64,000 nucleotides of DNA from Aliamphritea spongicola (GTDB taxonomy: Bacteria; Pseudomonadota; Gammaproteobacteria; Pseudomonadales; Balneatricaceae). Under the pieces are notes generated by a model that was given only the letters and a program-made list of their open reading frames with translations, had not been told where the DNA came from and did not search any database. Shown piece after piece: positions 17,701 to 32,700 of the stretch (within the stretch, counting starts at the first letter, position 1; every line of letters begins with the position of its first letter). The stretch covers positions 3,844,001 through 3,908,000 of the forward strand of contig AP025283.1 in assembly GCA_024347235.1 (NCBI GenBank), in the 5' to 3' direction. Position numbers and translations under genes: made by a program.

Positions 17701-20700
17701 CACCAGTGCCAGCAGTCGGCCCAGTGCTTCCTCGGCACCATTACTGAACTCAGTAACCACCGCAGTACGGCTTCGTGCCACTTCACCCAGAGCAGACTGC
17801 TCGAACACCTCTTTTGAGAAGTTACTGATCAGTTCTTCCAGAGAACCACGGATCAAATCCAGTCCGCCCTGTGCCAGGGTCGTAATCGATGTCGCTTCTT
17901 CATTCGCTGCATCAGCCGAGAATACGAAACGACCGTATTCGCCCACGAAGACATCTTCAGTGAAACTTGCATAGAAGAAATCGCTGCCGAAATGCCCCTG
18001 CAGACGGTCCAGTCCGCTGCCACCGATCAGAACATCATCCCCACCGGTAAACAGGTCGACAGAGTTAAACACTATAGACTCTGAGGTCCGCTCAACCAGG
18101 CTGCCGTCACCGCCGATAAGATCATTACCTGCGGCACCGTCGATCCGGTCATTGCCGAAGCCACCCAGGAGGATATCCCGGTCGGAACCACCGGTCAGGG
18201 TATCGTTACCGCCAATTGAGGTATTGCCGGTCCGGGCAGTCAGGTAGCGGCCGGCAGTATCACTGCTGATACGGCCGTCATCACCGATTACCACGGTTTC
18301 GCCGGAATCATTGGTCACAGTGTCATTGCCGACACCGGCAATCAGCTGATCTTCACCACTGCCCAGGCTGACTGTGTCATTACCGCCAGTAGCATTGGTG
18401 GTATCCGTACTGAAGACTTCACTGCGAATACCGTTCAGCAGGTTAACCTGACCGTTGTCACCGATAACCGTATCGTCCCCGGCACCGGTGGTCAGCGTGT
18501 CGCCGGCATAACCGCCCAGTACGATATCGTTACCGGCACCGGAATCGATGGTATCCGCATCACCCAGAGACGGATCAGTAGTAAACGCCGCAGTCAGAAC
18601 ACCGCTGGCTGAATAGCTCAGCGTACCGTTGTCGCCAATAATGTTGTCATTGCCGTTACCGGTCGTCACCGTATCTTTACCCACACCGGCAATCACCTGA
18701 TTGTGACCGCCCGTCAGGGTAATGGTGTCATCACCGCCGGTTGCGTTGGTGGTATCCGTACTGTCGATGCTGGTGACAATGCCATTGGTCCGCTCAATCC
18801 GGCCGTTATCACCGATAACCCGGTCATTGCCCGTACCGGCAGTCACTTCATCATTACCGAAACCGGCCAGGATCAGGTTATCGCCATTGCCCGCATCGAT
18901 AATGTCCCGTGCACCCAGATCATGCTCGGATGTTTCAGCAGACTCCAGAATACCTGTACTGGTATAGCGCAGTGTTCCGTTATCGCCGATAACATTGTCA
19001 TTACCGTTGCCCGTGGTCACGGTATCCGTACCTACCCCGGCAACGACCTGGTTATTACCACCGGTCAGGGTGATGGTGTCATCACCGCCGGTTGCATTAG
19101 TGGTATCCGTACTGTCGATGCTGGTAAGAATGCCATTGGTCAGCTCGACCCGGCCGTTATCGCCGATAACCCAGTCATTACCTGTACCGGCAGTCACTTC
19201 ATCATTACCGAAACCGGCCAGGATCAGGTTATCGCCGTTACCACCATCAATGATATCCCGCGCACCCAGATCATGTTCCCGGGTCTCAGCAGACTCCAGA
19301 ATACCGGCTCCGGTATAGGTCAGGATGCCGTTATCACCGATGATGTCATCATTATCACCGGCACCTTTAAGGGTGTCGGTTCCCAGACCGCCGAGAATGC
19401 TGTCGTAGCCTTCACCGCCATCAATGGTGTCATCACCGGTAGCATGGGCAGTACCGGTAACAGTGGTAATGACCTGAGCATTATTGCGCAGATCCACATC
19501 ACCGAAGTCGCCAAGAATAATGTCGTTTCCGGCATTACCCTGTACCTGATCATCACCGGCACCGGCCAAAATGATGTCGCCGCCTTCGTTACCTTCGATC
19601 TCATCCCGCTTACCGGTATTGGTATTCAGGCTGGTAACCAGTACGGCATTATTTCCGGACAGGGTCACCTTACCCAGATCACCGATCAGGATGTCGTTAT
19701 CAGCCACACTCAACGCCGTGTTGCCCACACCGTTGCCACCGTAAAGCTTATCGCTGTCGGCACCGCCGATAACGATGTCATTACCGCCGTTACCGTAAAG
19801 GGTATCGGTGCCGCCAACAGCCGCATCCAGAGTCACAATGCTGTCCAGCGTGCTGATATCGGTATCGCCGTCGGTGTAATCCAGCTTACCGCTGTCACCC
19901 AGCAGGATGTCATTATCCGCGCCGCCGTCGATCCGGTCCGCGCCAAAGCCACCGATGATAATGTCATTACCGGCATTACCCCGCAGGATGTCATCGCCAC
20001 CGTTGTCACGGTTAGTATTGGCAATGCTGACAACCGCGCCGGTGGTCAGAATACGGTTGGTACCGCTTACCTGAGTAATCTCACCTTTATCACCGAAGAT
20101 AATGTCTTTGCCTTCGCCGCCATCAACGGTGTCTTTAGCCGCTGTCAGGGTGTCTGCTGTCTCCAGGTTATCCGTGCTGCTGATTGCTGTATTCACAACA
20201 CTCAGCACCTGTGTGGACAGGTTCAGGCGGGTCGTGATGTCCAGATTAAACCCGGCATCACCATAAATGTGATCATCGCCGCCCAGGCCTTTAATAATGT
20301 CTTCACCGGAACCACCGGCGATGTGATCACCGTGCTCACTGCCGGTCAGAGTATCGTTCCCTGACCGCCGTAAATCACTACTGAACCGCCAGCACCGCTG
20401 GCATCGATAATGTCGTTGCCCGGGGTGGTAAATTCACGGCCTTTATCGGTCTTCTCCAGCGAGGTCGCATTGTAGGACGAACCGTCCTGCACGGAATCAC
20501 CCAGCAGTACCAGCGCGCCATCTGCGTCACTGCCGGTCACGGTAATGGTGTCATTTCCACCACCGCCGTGAACCACGGTAATCGCACCTTTAGCGGTACC
20601 GGTTACCGTAAAGGTATCGTTACCGCTGCCCAGCAGGGTATCAATCACTTCAACGTCACGGTATTCGATGCCCTTACCGGCAGTCATCCCCAGACCGGTG

Positions 20701-23700
20701 ATGCTGTTCGCTGACAGGGCACCGGTATCATTTTCGATACTGCCGTCATTGAAGATATTCAGGGTATCGGTTTGCTGGGTTTCATCCAGGCTGATATTGA
20801 CGATTGGCAGCTCACCATCGGTTTCTGTCGGCAGCATAACTGCCTTCGCCAGATCGCGGGACTTACCGTCAGGCACGCCCCCTTCAATGATCAGCTTGCC
20901 GCGGATATCCGTCAGGGTATGAGGCTGCAACGGCGGGTTCTGTACCGGCTGGCTGTTGGTATCCGGTACATAATCCGGGTTCACCGCCACCGCAATGGTA
21001 ATTGGCTGGTTCCAGTCACCGTCGGTAATGCCAAAGGTCACGGTATTATCCGCCGCATTGAAACGCGGGTCAGTACTGCTGAACAGGGTTTGTCCGTCAT
21101 TCAGCAGGCTCACTGTTACCGGCGCAGTAGGCTGTTTACTCAGCACCAGAGTGTAATCATCACCGGCAGTATCGCTCACCAGTGTAGAACCACCACTCTG
21201 GGTCACCACGACTGCACCGCTGTCGTTATCCACCACATCAATGCTGATATCTGCAGCCGCCACAGACTTGTATGCAGAGCCCGCCAGGCTGCTGTCAGAG
21301 GTCAGGGTAATACCTGCCCGGTAAAGGTTTTCCACCGCGCTGTCATCGGTCGCCAGCACTGTAAAGCTCTGCAGCTTATCCCAGTTGCTGTGATCGAATG
21401 TCAGGGTTGCATCGCTGAGGGTCAACTGGCTGCTCAGTCCCACCGGAATCACTTCGTTCAGTGACACGGTAACGGTTTCACCGACCGTCGGCCGGGTTGC
21501 CAGACGCACATTAAAGGTTTCCGCAACACCGCCTTCCAGCACCTGCGGATTAACGCCGCTAGTCACGATAATGTCTGCCTGATCGTTATCGTTTACGGTA
21601 ACTTCAACGTTGTTGATATCCAGACCGTCGAAGTCCGGGTTGTCACTGCGCACGCTGTGGCTGATCACATAGTCACGCTGACCTTCAGCACCGCTGTCGT
21701 CCACCGCTTTCACATAGATTGTCTGGGTATCATCCCAGTTGCTGGCTGAATCATAGGTCAGTACCAGCGACTCGTAGAAGTTAATGCCGTCAGTTGAGAT
21801 CAGCACACTGTCTGCAGCATTCGCCGTGCTGTCTTTGTCACTGGACGATGCCCGTGCCGCTGATACAGTCACATAGGCAACCGTTGCCACGCTTGGCTGC
21901 GGCACACTCAGAGACACTTCATAGCTGTCAGTCAGGCCGTCTTCATCCACCAGCATCTGACCGTCAACGGTATCCACAGCAACGGCACCGTTGGACTTGT
22001 TAGCCACGTTCAGTGCCACACCGTCCACGAAAATGCCGTTATACGCCGCATCTTCACTCAGGGCGCTGTGGTTAATGAAGCTGCTGCGACCTTCAACCGA
22101 GTAAGACACAATTGGCTTGGTCACATCACCGGCAACATTGAAGGTGTCTGATCCCAGACCACCGATCACCGTGGTTTCAACGTCCGGGCTGGTGCTCAGG
22201 ATATAGAAGGTATCGTTGCCTTCCAGACCGTCCACTTCAGCCTTCTCAACCCCTTCAAAACCGACATTCAGACCGGCACCGAAGATGCCGTTCTCAGTGA
22301 TCATGAAGTTATCATCCGCTTCGGTACCCAGTACTACAACGGAGTCTGTACCGGCACCACCGTCGATTTTCAGCGGTGAGTTGATGCTGTACTGAATGTC
22401 ATCCGCACCGGCACCGCCATACAGTTCAACATCACCTCCACCGGCGGTCAGGCTGCTGCCTTTCTTCAGGAAGGCCCGGACAATGAAGCTGTCATCGCCG
22501 TCTTCACCGTACAGTTTGGTAATGGCCTTGTTGGAGTACACCTTGATCTGGTCTTTACCGTCACCGCCGTACACCACCATTGGCAGGCTGTTACCCTTAC
22601 TCAGGAAGCCCAGTGTGGTTTCAGTGGTTTCAATGTCATCACCCAGCGCCACGGTGCCCAGAGACGACTTACGGTCTTCACCGAACAGCTGACCGATCTG
22701 GAAGTTATCGTTACCGGCACCGCCATCCAGCGTCGTAATACTGCTGTTGTCATCGCTGAAGAAGCTGTCGTTACCGGCATGACCACTTAGGGTCAGACGG
22801 GCATTGATGTTACGGTCATAGTTAACCCGTTCCACCGCATTCACGTAACCGCCGGCACCGTCGGTATGCATCGCAGCAACAAAGTTTGCCCGCAGCAGGA
22901 AGGTATCATCCTGCGCAGTACCGTTAATGGTCAGGGTATCAGCACCGTCAGCAGGTGCACCGCTGTCGGTGACATCAATCACGTAGTCCGCGTCATTACC
23001 GGTACGGTTGATGATGTAAGTATCAGTTCCGCCTTCACCGTCCAGTACCAGCTGATCAGCACGGCTGTGCAGGGTATTCACGGTCAGGGTATCGTTGCCG
23101 GTACCGCCCTTCACGGTGACATCACCGTCAATTTGCTGAACGTCAATCAGTACTTCATCGTTACCCGCGGCCGTATCAATCGTAATGGTCTGGGCCTGCA
23201 GGGTACCGTTCAGGGTCACCTTATCGCCGTCACCGTTACCGGTAATGCTGATATTCTGAACCGCCTTCACTGTACCCTGGATCAGAACATCGGCACCCGC
23301 CGCATCCTGATTGCCGGTAGAACCGTTATCCACCTGAATGCTGACGTTTGTGGCAGCATCCAGCACGGCACCGCTTTGCAGCGTAAAGCCGTCGCCGGAA
23401 TCGATGTTAATCGCACCGCCGTTCGAGGTCAGGGTAATGCCGCTGTTGATAACAATGTTGTCATCCGCAGAGTTATCCGCAGAAATCAGATCGATATCAC
23501 CTGCAGCCGTAATATCCTGGCTGATCACCATCGGGCTCTGGGTTGTCAGGGTCACGCTGCCACCGGCAGTAAAGCCGCTGGTCACACCGCTGACAACACC
23601 GCCCACATCCAGCTCACCGGTATTCACAATGTAAGTGCTGCCGGTGGTGGACTGACCCTGAATGTTACCCACCCGGGTAGTCAGAGCATTGGTTGAGGTA

Positions 23701-26700
23701 CCGATATCCTTCGCGGCAAACAGGTAGGTCTTACCGGAAACAACGTTATCATCACCGCTGTTATCGTTCAGAATCCGTCCGGTAGGCGAAGCGATAAAGG
23801 CAATGGCTGCCGCACCGGTGGCAACCTGTTTCAGGAACAGGTCGCCCTGGGCTTCAACAATGTGGCTGTTGTTACGGCTGCTGACGGTGAGGTTATCCCC
23901 TGCCTGGGAACCAGTATCGATCTCCAGGTCATCCGCAATGGCGCCCACGGTATCAAAACGGGAAATCAGGGTCAGGCTGGCACCCACCACGTCCGCCACT
24001 TCCGCAGCGATATCATCCACCGCATCGATAATGGCCAGATGCGCCTGCAGGGTGACATCTCCTGGGTGGATTCAACATGGTCAACATCCATATTGCCGAT
24101 GGATTCATTCAGGCCGATATCGTTCCGGGCAGTCGCCGTCAGCAGACCGCCGGTCAGATCGATATCCAGCAGATCACCGGCTTCACCGATACTGCCAGCC
24201 AGTGCCGTCAGCACAATGTTCTGCGCCCGGATATTTTCGTAGTCGTGATTCAGGCCATCGACAATGGAACCGCTGACCGCATTCAGATCAACCGTACCGC
24301 CACTGGAGTAAATGGTGGCGACGTTCAGATCAGAATTGACCTCGGTAATGTAGATATCCCCACGGGCCCGGGCAGTCAGGGTAGCTGAAGCGCCCAGATC
24401 AATGGTCATCCGGTCACTGCTGCTACCGATTGCGCCGGTACCTGCTTCCAGTATCAGGCTGGAAGTGGCGCTGACTGCAGGGCTGCTCGCCGCAGAGGCG
24501 TCCACCAGTGATTCTTTACTCTTAACCCGGACATTATCACCGGAGATATTCTTCAGATTCAGGGTCTTCTCTGAGCCCAGATACAGGTCACCACCGGCAC
24601 GCATATCCAGTGCCTGAGTGGTCAGCACATCAATATCTTCACGCTGATCAATCACTACCCGGGTCAGAGTAGCTGTACGGTAATGGCTGCTATTCAGTGC
24701 CACCGCAGAGGAACCGTCCGGCAGCTTCTCCACTTCATCCAGATCAACCACCTGACCGGCCACCCGCTGTACCTGATACAGCTTACCGCCGGCCTCTACA
24801 AAACCGTCCTGAGTGACGCCCAGCGCCGCCCAGTTCTGACCATTGGTGTTAATAAGGGTTGCCAGATCCGGGCTGCTGCTGATAGCTGCAACATCCAGCG
24901 TCACTGCATTTTCCGGCGTCATAGCCGTGCTGGTAAATATCAGTGTGGTTGCGCTGACAGAGGCGATTTCATAGAAGCTGCCTTCATCGTTGGCATTGGC
25001 GCTGGCCCCGGCAATGCGGATCTGCATGCCGGCAACAAAACCGTCATCCACCCAGCTGCCGCTGCTGCGAACCAGAGCGTCACCGCCCGACTGATCAACA
25101 ACATTCACCGTTACCGTGCTGCGTTCGTTCAGCAGGAAGTACACATCGTTCCGTTCTGCGGCTGCCAGATTCACCCGCTCTTCAGCGGTATAGCTGCCAT
25201 CCAGTTCGATTTCCACGCTGCCATTTGCCGAACCGATATCCTGCGCCGTAGTGACGGTAATCGTACCGGAGGCATCTATGTTGGCATCTTCAATGCTGGC
25301 CTGAGTGTTGGTCACAGGCTTCAGCAGGCTGCCACTGATCAGGTTCAGCAGTTCGCTTTCAGTCCAGGTGTGTACGCTGGCGGTCAGATCAGTTCTTTCC
25401 TGATCCGTCAGGGTATAGGTGTAATCATCCTGGAAAGTACCGGCACCGTATTGCTGGTGCAATGCATGGTACTCCGCAGTACGTTTGTTATTCAGGGTCT
25501 GAATTGCATTATCTACGAAGGTCGTCAGGGCAGTGCCCGTCAGGCCATCTTCAGTGCCCTGTGTTTCATAAACAGTGCGGTAGTAAGCTTCTTCATTCGC
25601 AGACAACTCAGGCGTCTGGCTGGCATCATAATCGCCCTGGAACTCGCCGTTACGGATCGCCCAGTATTGGCTATATTCACGCTCACGGGCATTGGTATAG
25701 CTGTCCAGCACATCATCCAGCTTATCCTGAGCTGCGGTGCTGCCGGTGATCAGACCCATGTCCTGCCACAGGCCGGTGCTCAGTTCCGCATAAGTACGCT
25801 CATCACGGACGGCACTGCTGTTGGCATCAATCAGCGAACCGTGAGCAACGGTTACCGTCACGTCACCGGCGCTGGTGTTAATTTCTTTAAGGCGCAGATT
25901 ACCGTCGGACTCACTGACAAAGACATCATTCACCGCGCTGATCGCCACGTAATCTTTGTTATCCACACCGCTGTCGACAGCCAGCGCCTGAGAGGCACTG
26001 CCCACATGGGCTTCAGAGCTGATATTAATAATACCGCCACGGACCACACCACTGGTGCCGGACGCCGCTTCAATACCGCCCACCGCGGACAGGAAGACCT
26101 TACCGCCGGTATCCTGTCCCAGATCACGGGCAGAAGCTGAAGTGATATCTTTCACCACCAGCGGACCATCCGTTTCGGTCAGGTTGATCAGGCCACCCTG
26201 GGTACGGGCTTCAATGCTGGCACCGCTGACATTGCTCAGGTTTGTGCGCAGAGCCGTTGAGGCCGCATCATAGCTGCCATCCGCATTGATGGCCGGTGCA
26301 TAACCGATCTGGCCGGCATTCAGGTAGATGTTCTTACCGCCCACCTTGCTGAAGCTTGTGCCATAAATCGCCGCATTGGTCACAATCCGGGTGGTACCGT
26401 TGGTGTTACTGATATTGCCCTGAACAATGACATCGCCGCCATTATTGGAGGTCACATTCACCGCCCCGGCATCCTTACCGGTAAACTTAATGTCGATACC
26501 GTAATCAGCTTTCACCGAGTGGATCGACACATCACGCACTTTGGACTCTTCCACAAACTGTGCGTAGTAGGTTTTCTTGCCGTACCAGGTACTGGTGGTC
26601 CACTTCTTAACCAGCGATTTTTCGCTGTTCAGCACAGTGTGTTCAGTATCGTAAATGTACGCATCAGAAGCAGATGCCGGTACATATTCAAAATACGCAC

Positions 26701-29700
26701 CTTCACCCCGCAGGGCCGGTGTACCGATCTTCTCCGCCGGGCCGTCAAAGTTAACGGTGTCCGGGTCACTGGCAAAGGCATCAATGCCTAACCAGGCAGA
26801 CGTACCCTTGGTGGTATAACGGCGTTCAAAGCTCTCCTGACCCATGGCCCAGGAATAACGCCAGCCCGCTTTAGGGTCATAGGTCATATTATTACTGCCG
26901 GCAGTGGTGCTGCTGTCGGTAATAATACGCACACCATTTTCGTCTTTCTTATAAATGGTTTCCTGCGGATTCGCGCTGGTGCCCTTCGCTTTATCACGAA
27001 TGATCAGGGTACCTTCACCGCGCTGGGACGCATCCAGCCCCAGGATTTTCACATCCAGGCTGGTGTTGTTCACCACATTGATCTCACCATAGCCGCCTAA
27101 CAATTCGATCTGGGAATTGTTATTGGTGTTCAGAATATGGCCTTCCAGCTTGATGTAGCCACCGGTAACACGCATATCACCGACCACAATCTGGTCATTG
27201 GCTACGTCGTAGAAAACAGAGAAGTCTTCGTTACCGGTATCCAGACGCACCAGCCCGGACGCGCCAGAGGCACGCAGGCCGGCAATGGTGTTTTCCATCG
27301 CCGCATCAATGGTCAGGGTGAAGGTTTCTTTACCGCTCTGGATCTTACCGTTGATGTTGATGTACTCAGCATCAATGGAAATATTATCGGCATAGATACT
27401 CGGCCCGGTTACCGTACGGTTCACCTGATTGTTAACAACCGTCGAGCTGGCTTCACCCAGACCGTTATTACCAATGGCCGCATTCCACTTGGCGTATTCA
27501 GCGCCGTCGGCAGAGTACGTTGACCCCGGCGGCAGGCTGACCACCAGTGTTCCCTTAGTGGCAATGGTCTGATCCTTAACATCAATGTTGGCCTGAATGT
27601 TGATATTACCCTGCCCCAGCACATCCGTGCCGCCAACAGGGGTCGTACCACTCAGGCTCTTAATGGTCAGGTCACCGGAGCGGTTGGTGATATCACCGTT
27701 TACCGTAATCGACGGCCAGGTCAGTGTCGGCGCGCTGCCCGGGAAGCGAATCGCGGCTTCAGCCTGTGCCAGTGCCAAATCCACATCATTAACAATCGTA
27801 ATACTCGGATCAGCACCGGAAGCGGTTCCCTGACGTTCACCGTTCAGGTAAGTGCCGCCGTTTTCCTGTGGAATGGTAATCTTATTCACCACCAGCGAAG
27901 CGGTGGTGTGGTTAGTAATATTAACCGAAGCATCACCCGGCGCGGTTACCGTACCCTGGTTGGTAAAGGTGTCGGAACGGACGTCTACCCGGCCCGCTTC
28001 CGCATAAATATCATTTACGGTAATTACCGGCGTGAACACCTGATTCTGAACAAACACACCCGGGCGCACTTCTTCCAGCAGGCCTTCAGCTTTCAGCAGC
28101 TGCTGTAAGCGGCTGATTTCAGATTTGTAGAAAGCCTCGATATCGCTGTCAGTGGCTTTACCGTCATTGAAGATATTTAACTGGTCTTCAGCGTTCTGCA
28201 GATCATCAAACAGGCTGGAGTTCAGAGCAGAAACCGTTGTGCTGAAGGTCACACCGTCAGTCGCGGTATAGCTGTCCACCGCACCGGCGTTAGTCAGGCT
28301 GTCAAAGACGATGGACTGATTACGGCGAATACCGGTTTCAGGGTACCTTTATTCAGAACAGTACCGGTTGCACCGCTGGTGACATCGCCGCCCAGATCCG
28401 CCGTACCGCCCAGCGCAGACGCCCAGTTAACTGTCTTAGTCTGAGCATCCATGTCCGCAAAGCCGAAACGTTCCGCATGCAGGTTCATCTGCCGGGCGGT
28501 TTTAACATGGGCACCGGTTTCTACAGTAATGGTATTGGTCTGCTTCAGGTTCGCCTTGGCCGTCGCCGCTTCAATTGGAATGGCACTGGCCGCAAAGCTG
28601 TCCAGTAAGGCATGAACCTTGTAATCATCCCGGTTAAAGTTGGTATCAGTACCGGCAGAAATATTCATATTGCCGATGGCTGTGAGTGTGGCATTCTGAT
28701 CGATCAGCACCACATTTTCCGGGGTGATATCCACATCCGTAGTACCCACGGCAACCGTCACCAGACCGCCGGAATCGGTCTGTACTTCACCGACAATATT
28801 ACCGGTTCCCCGGGCAGCCAGCTGGATATCACCGGAACTGGTCAGCGTGGCAGCATTACCGATACGTACCTTGGCCAGGTTCTCGGAATCCTTAATTTTC
28901 ACGGTGGCAACCGTCACACCCAGTGCACCGGCTGCATTCAGGCCAACCTTGTCATGAATCTGCAGATCATTCAGTGCATTCAGGGCAATGCCGTCGGTCG
29001 CTGTTGCACTGTCGGCGGTCAGGGTGGCGTTATTGGCAACATCCACCTGGGTATTGAAATCAATCGTGGTGATACTGGTCGCACCGGCACCGCCAGCCAG
29101 ACCGGCACCCACCGCCCGGATATTACCGCCGTCCGGCTTCTGTTCTTTCTTCGCCCGGTTAATGGCATCGGCGTTAATATCTTTGGCGCGGATAACCACA
29201 TCATCAGCGGAAGACTGGTTATCCCCAAGGGCCACCAGTACGTCTGACGTAATATTGTGTTTAACTTCACCACCGGCACCGGATAAAAACCACCTGCGGC
29301 AGCAATTAACTGGGAATCAAACTTAGCAATATGCTCGGCTTTGGCATCGAAAACACCGCTGCCTCCCAGCACACCCAGGGTAATATCACTTTCATCCGTG
29401 ACGGTTACCTTAGTTGACCCCTTACTGGTTGTGTTTGCCGCCGCACCGGCGCCGGCCAGAACACCACCACTGCCGGCAACCGCTTTGGCATAATTATCAT
29501 CATTACCAAGCGCTGCCAGTGTCAGGTTATGGCCATTAAAGGTTACCTTGGCGAAATCCACCGTGGTATTGATATAAGTTTCCAGATCCGCCAGCACCAC
29601 ACCGGCAGCAATCAGACCCAATGAAGTCCCGTAGGCTTCGGTACGCTGCTTGGAATTCGACTGAGCTTTAACCGTTGCATTACCGGTAACCGTCAGTGAA

Positions 29701-32700
29701 GAGTTCCGCACTTCAGCATTGATATTGCCGTTAACCTTACTGTCCACATCCACACCGGCGCCAGCCAGGCCAACCCCAGTGCAACCGCCGTGGCAACACC
29801 GGTAGTGGTGACATCATCATTGGCATCCGCCTCAACCGTCAGGGCACCGTTGCTGGTGATGGTTGAGTTACGGATATCGCTGTCCATGTTGATATCGACC
29901 AGGTTGCTGATCTTGGACACCGCAATCGACGCGGTAAAACCGATCGGCGCAAAGCTGGCAGACAGAGAAGCCGCACCGGCCGTCGCCTTGATAACCGACT
30001 TGCTGTAAGCCTTAACCGCAATGCCCGCTGCAGTTATCTGAGTACTGTTCGCAATGTAGCTGTCGACATCGCCGTAAACTTTGTTGTTCACGCTGACACC
30101 TGAACCGGACAGGCTCAGACCACCGGCACCGGCCGCAATGGCCATGCTGCCCGCACCAACGCCGGCAGTGATGTTCATGGTGGATCTGGCATCAGTCGTC
30201 AGTGTGCCGGAAGAATAAATCTCACTGTTATCCACATAGCTACGGACAATCAGCCGGTCACCACTGGTACCGATGTTGTTATAGGCAAATGCGGCCCCCA
30301 CAGAGATACCCACACCGCCACCGGCACCGCCGCCTACTGCGGCAGATACTGCTGCGACAGTCGCCTCTGCCGAAGACGTGTTGCTAGCCTTAACATCCAC
30401 CTGGCCAACTGTGCTGGCACTGGTACCCAGGGTACTGCTGTTAATATACGCCGCGGCTGTTCCGGTAATTTCGTTATTGGCCTCAGCACCGGCACCGCTC
30501 AGGCTGATGCCACCACCGGCACCGCCGGCTGCTGCGACAGATGCCGCAACAGAAACCGCTTTTACCGTATTATCTGTCGCCGCATTCAGGCTCACAGCAC
30601 CACTGCTGATCTGACTAACCTGATTAATATAAGCGCGGGTATCGTTATCCACCGTGTTCCGCGCCAGCGAAACACCGACACTGCCGGAAATACCACCACC
30701 GGCACCAAAGCCCGCAGCCAGGGATGCAGCACCGGCATCTGCAGTAATCTTGGACGTATTCGAACTGCTCAGGGTAATGCTGGCGGCGCTGACTGCTTTC
30801 GAGCTGTCACCGCTGTTATCCAGATAGGTATCAACATCACCGTAGATCTTATTGGTCGCATTCACCCCGGAACCCGACAGGAAATACCGCCACCGGCACC
30901 GCCGGTACCGGCCATCGCACCGGCACCCACACCGGTATCAATGGTCATGTTATTGGTGGCAGTCAGCTTCAGGTCACCGGTAGTGGTGACACCGCTGTCT
31001 TTCACAAAGGCCCGGGTTGCCGTCCGGTTGGAGCTGCTGCCAATGGTGTTACTGGCAAATGCCGCACCCAGCGCGATACCGATACCGCCACCGGCACCGC
31101 CGGCAACTGAAAGGGAGGCTGAAGCTACGGTTGAATCAATGGTCGACGTATTCGATGCGCCAGCCTCAACCTTCGCCGCTGAATTAATCTGGCTGGATTC
31201 AATATACGCATCCGTATTGCCATAAATCTCATTAGTGGCTTTCGCACCGGCACCGCTGATGCTGAATCCGCCACCGGCACCGCCGGCAATGGAAGACGTC
31301 GCCGCAAAGGCCGTTGCTTTAATCGTATTATTGGACGTCGCCGTCAGGGTCAGATTGCCATTGCTGTTGTAGGAAGACAGGCCTTTCAGATAGGCGCTGG
31401 TATCCACATCAACGGTATTAGCCGCCAGGAAACGCCCACACTGATGGATACACCGCCACCGGCACCGCCGGCCAGCGCCAGGGATACTGATCCGGCAGTC
31501 GCTGTAATCTTGGATGTATTATTGCTGGTAACGCTCAGGCTACCCACTGACAGTACTTTGGCAGAGGCACCGGAATTATCCACATAGCTGCGGATGTCAC
31601 CGTATACCTTGTTAGTTGTGCTCACTCCGGAACCGGCACCGGCACCGCCGCCACCTGCACCGCCGGCAACCCCCAGGCTGCCTGCGCCAACGCCTGCTTC
31701 AATGGTCATGTTGCCGGTTGCATTCAGGCTCGCGACACCGCTGGCGGTGATGGCCGTATTTTCAGATATGCCTGTACTTTCAGACGGTTTGAAGATGTAC
31801 CCAGATTATTCTGGGCAACCGCCGCACCGATGGCACCGCTGATGCCACCACCCGCACCGCCGGAGCCACCAATGGCTACACCGGTAATGGTCGCTTTAAT
31901 CTTCGACGTATTCTCAGCATCCAGCGCCACATCGCCGGCCGATACCACGGTGCTGCCATCCATATAGGCTGCAGTTTCACCGCTGATGGTGTTATTCGCA
32001 TCAGCACCTGCACCGGCAAGACTCAGGCCGCCGCCGGCACCACCGGATACCGCCAGTGTTGCTGCAACGGATATCGCTTCAATGGTGTTATTGGCAGTAG
32101 CATCCAGGGCAATTTTGCCTGTGCCAGTCCCCACATTATCCGCATTACGGATGTAGGCCCGGGTATTGTTATCCAGTTCATTCTTCGCCAGCGCCACCCC
32201 GATGGTCACTGATACGCCGCCACCGGCACCGAAGCTGGCACCGATAGATGCAGAACCGGCGTTGCTGGTGATGCTGGAGGTATTCGTCGCCGTCAGCGTC
32301 AGGCTGGCAGCCCGGACGGATTTATTCACATTGCCGGTGTTATCGATGAAGCTGTCCACATCGGTGAACATTTTATTCACGGCCTGTACGCCGGAACCGG
32401 CAAGACTTGCGCCACCACCGGCACCGCCGCTGAGCGCCATTCCCCGGCGCCTACGCCGGCGGTAATGGTCATATTGCCATTAGCCATCAGGCTCACCGCA
32501 CCGCTTGCGTTCACCGTGCTGTTACTGATGTAGGCCTGAACCCGTGCCCGGTCACCTGAAGTACCCACTTTATTGGTCGTGGTCGCAGCACCAATGGACA
32601 AACCGATACCGCCGGATGAACCACCCGCGCCGGATACCGTAACGGCAGCCGTGGTCGCGGTGATTTTAGACGTATTCGCAGCATCCGCGCTGATCACACC

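Noticed and set aside
18703..20364. A 553-codon open frame on the plus strand, antisense to the RTX region
   Set aside because: The repetitive composition of the RTX repeats leaves the opposite strand open. Its translation is itself a mirror of the repeat, with no start signal or family match.
22866..26140. Long plus-strand open frames (about 276 and 485 codons) inside the giant gene
   Set aside because: Same cause: low stop-codon density opposite Gly/Thr/Asp/Asn-rich sequence. The minus-strand frames carry clear repeat motifs.
30100..32430. Evenly spaced GCCACCGGCACCGCCGG-like repeats that might suggest a CRISPR or REP array
   Set aside because: The spacing is about 190 nt and each copy encodes the GGAGGG core of a protein repeat. 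There are no unique short spacers and no cas genes.
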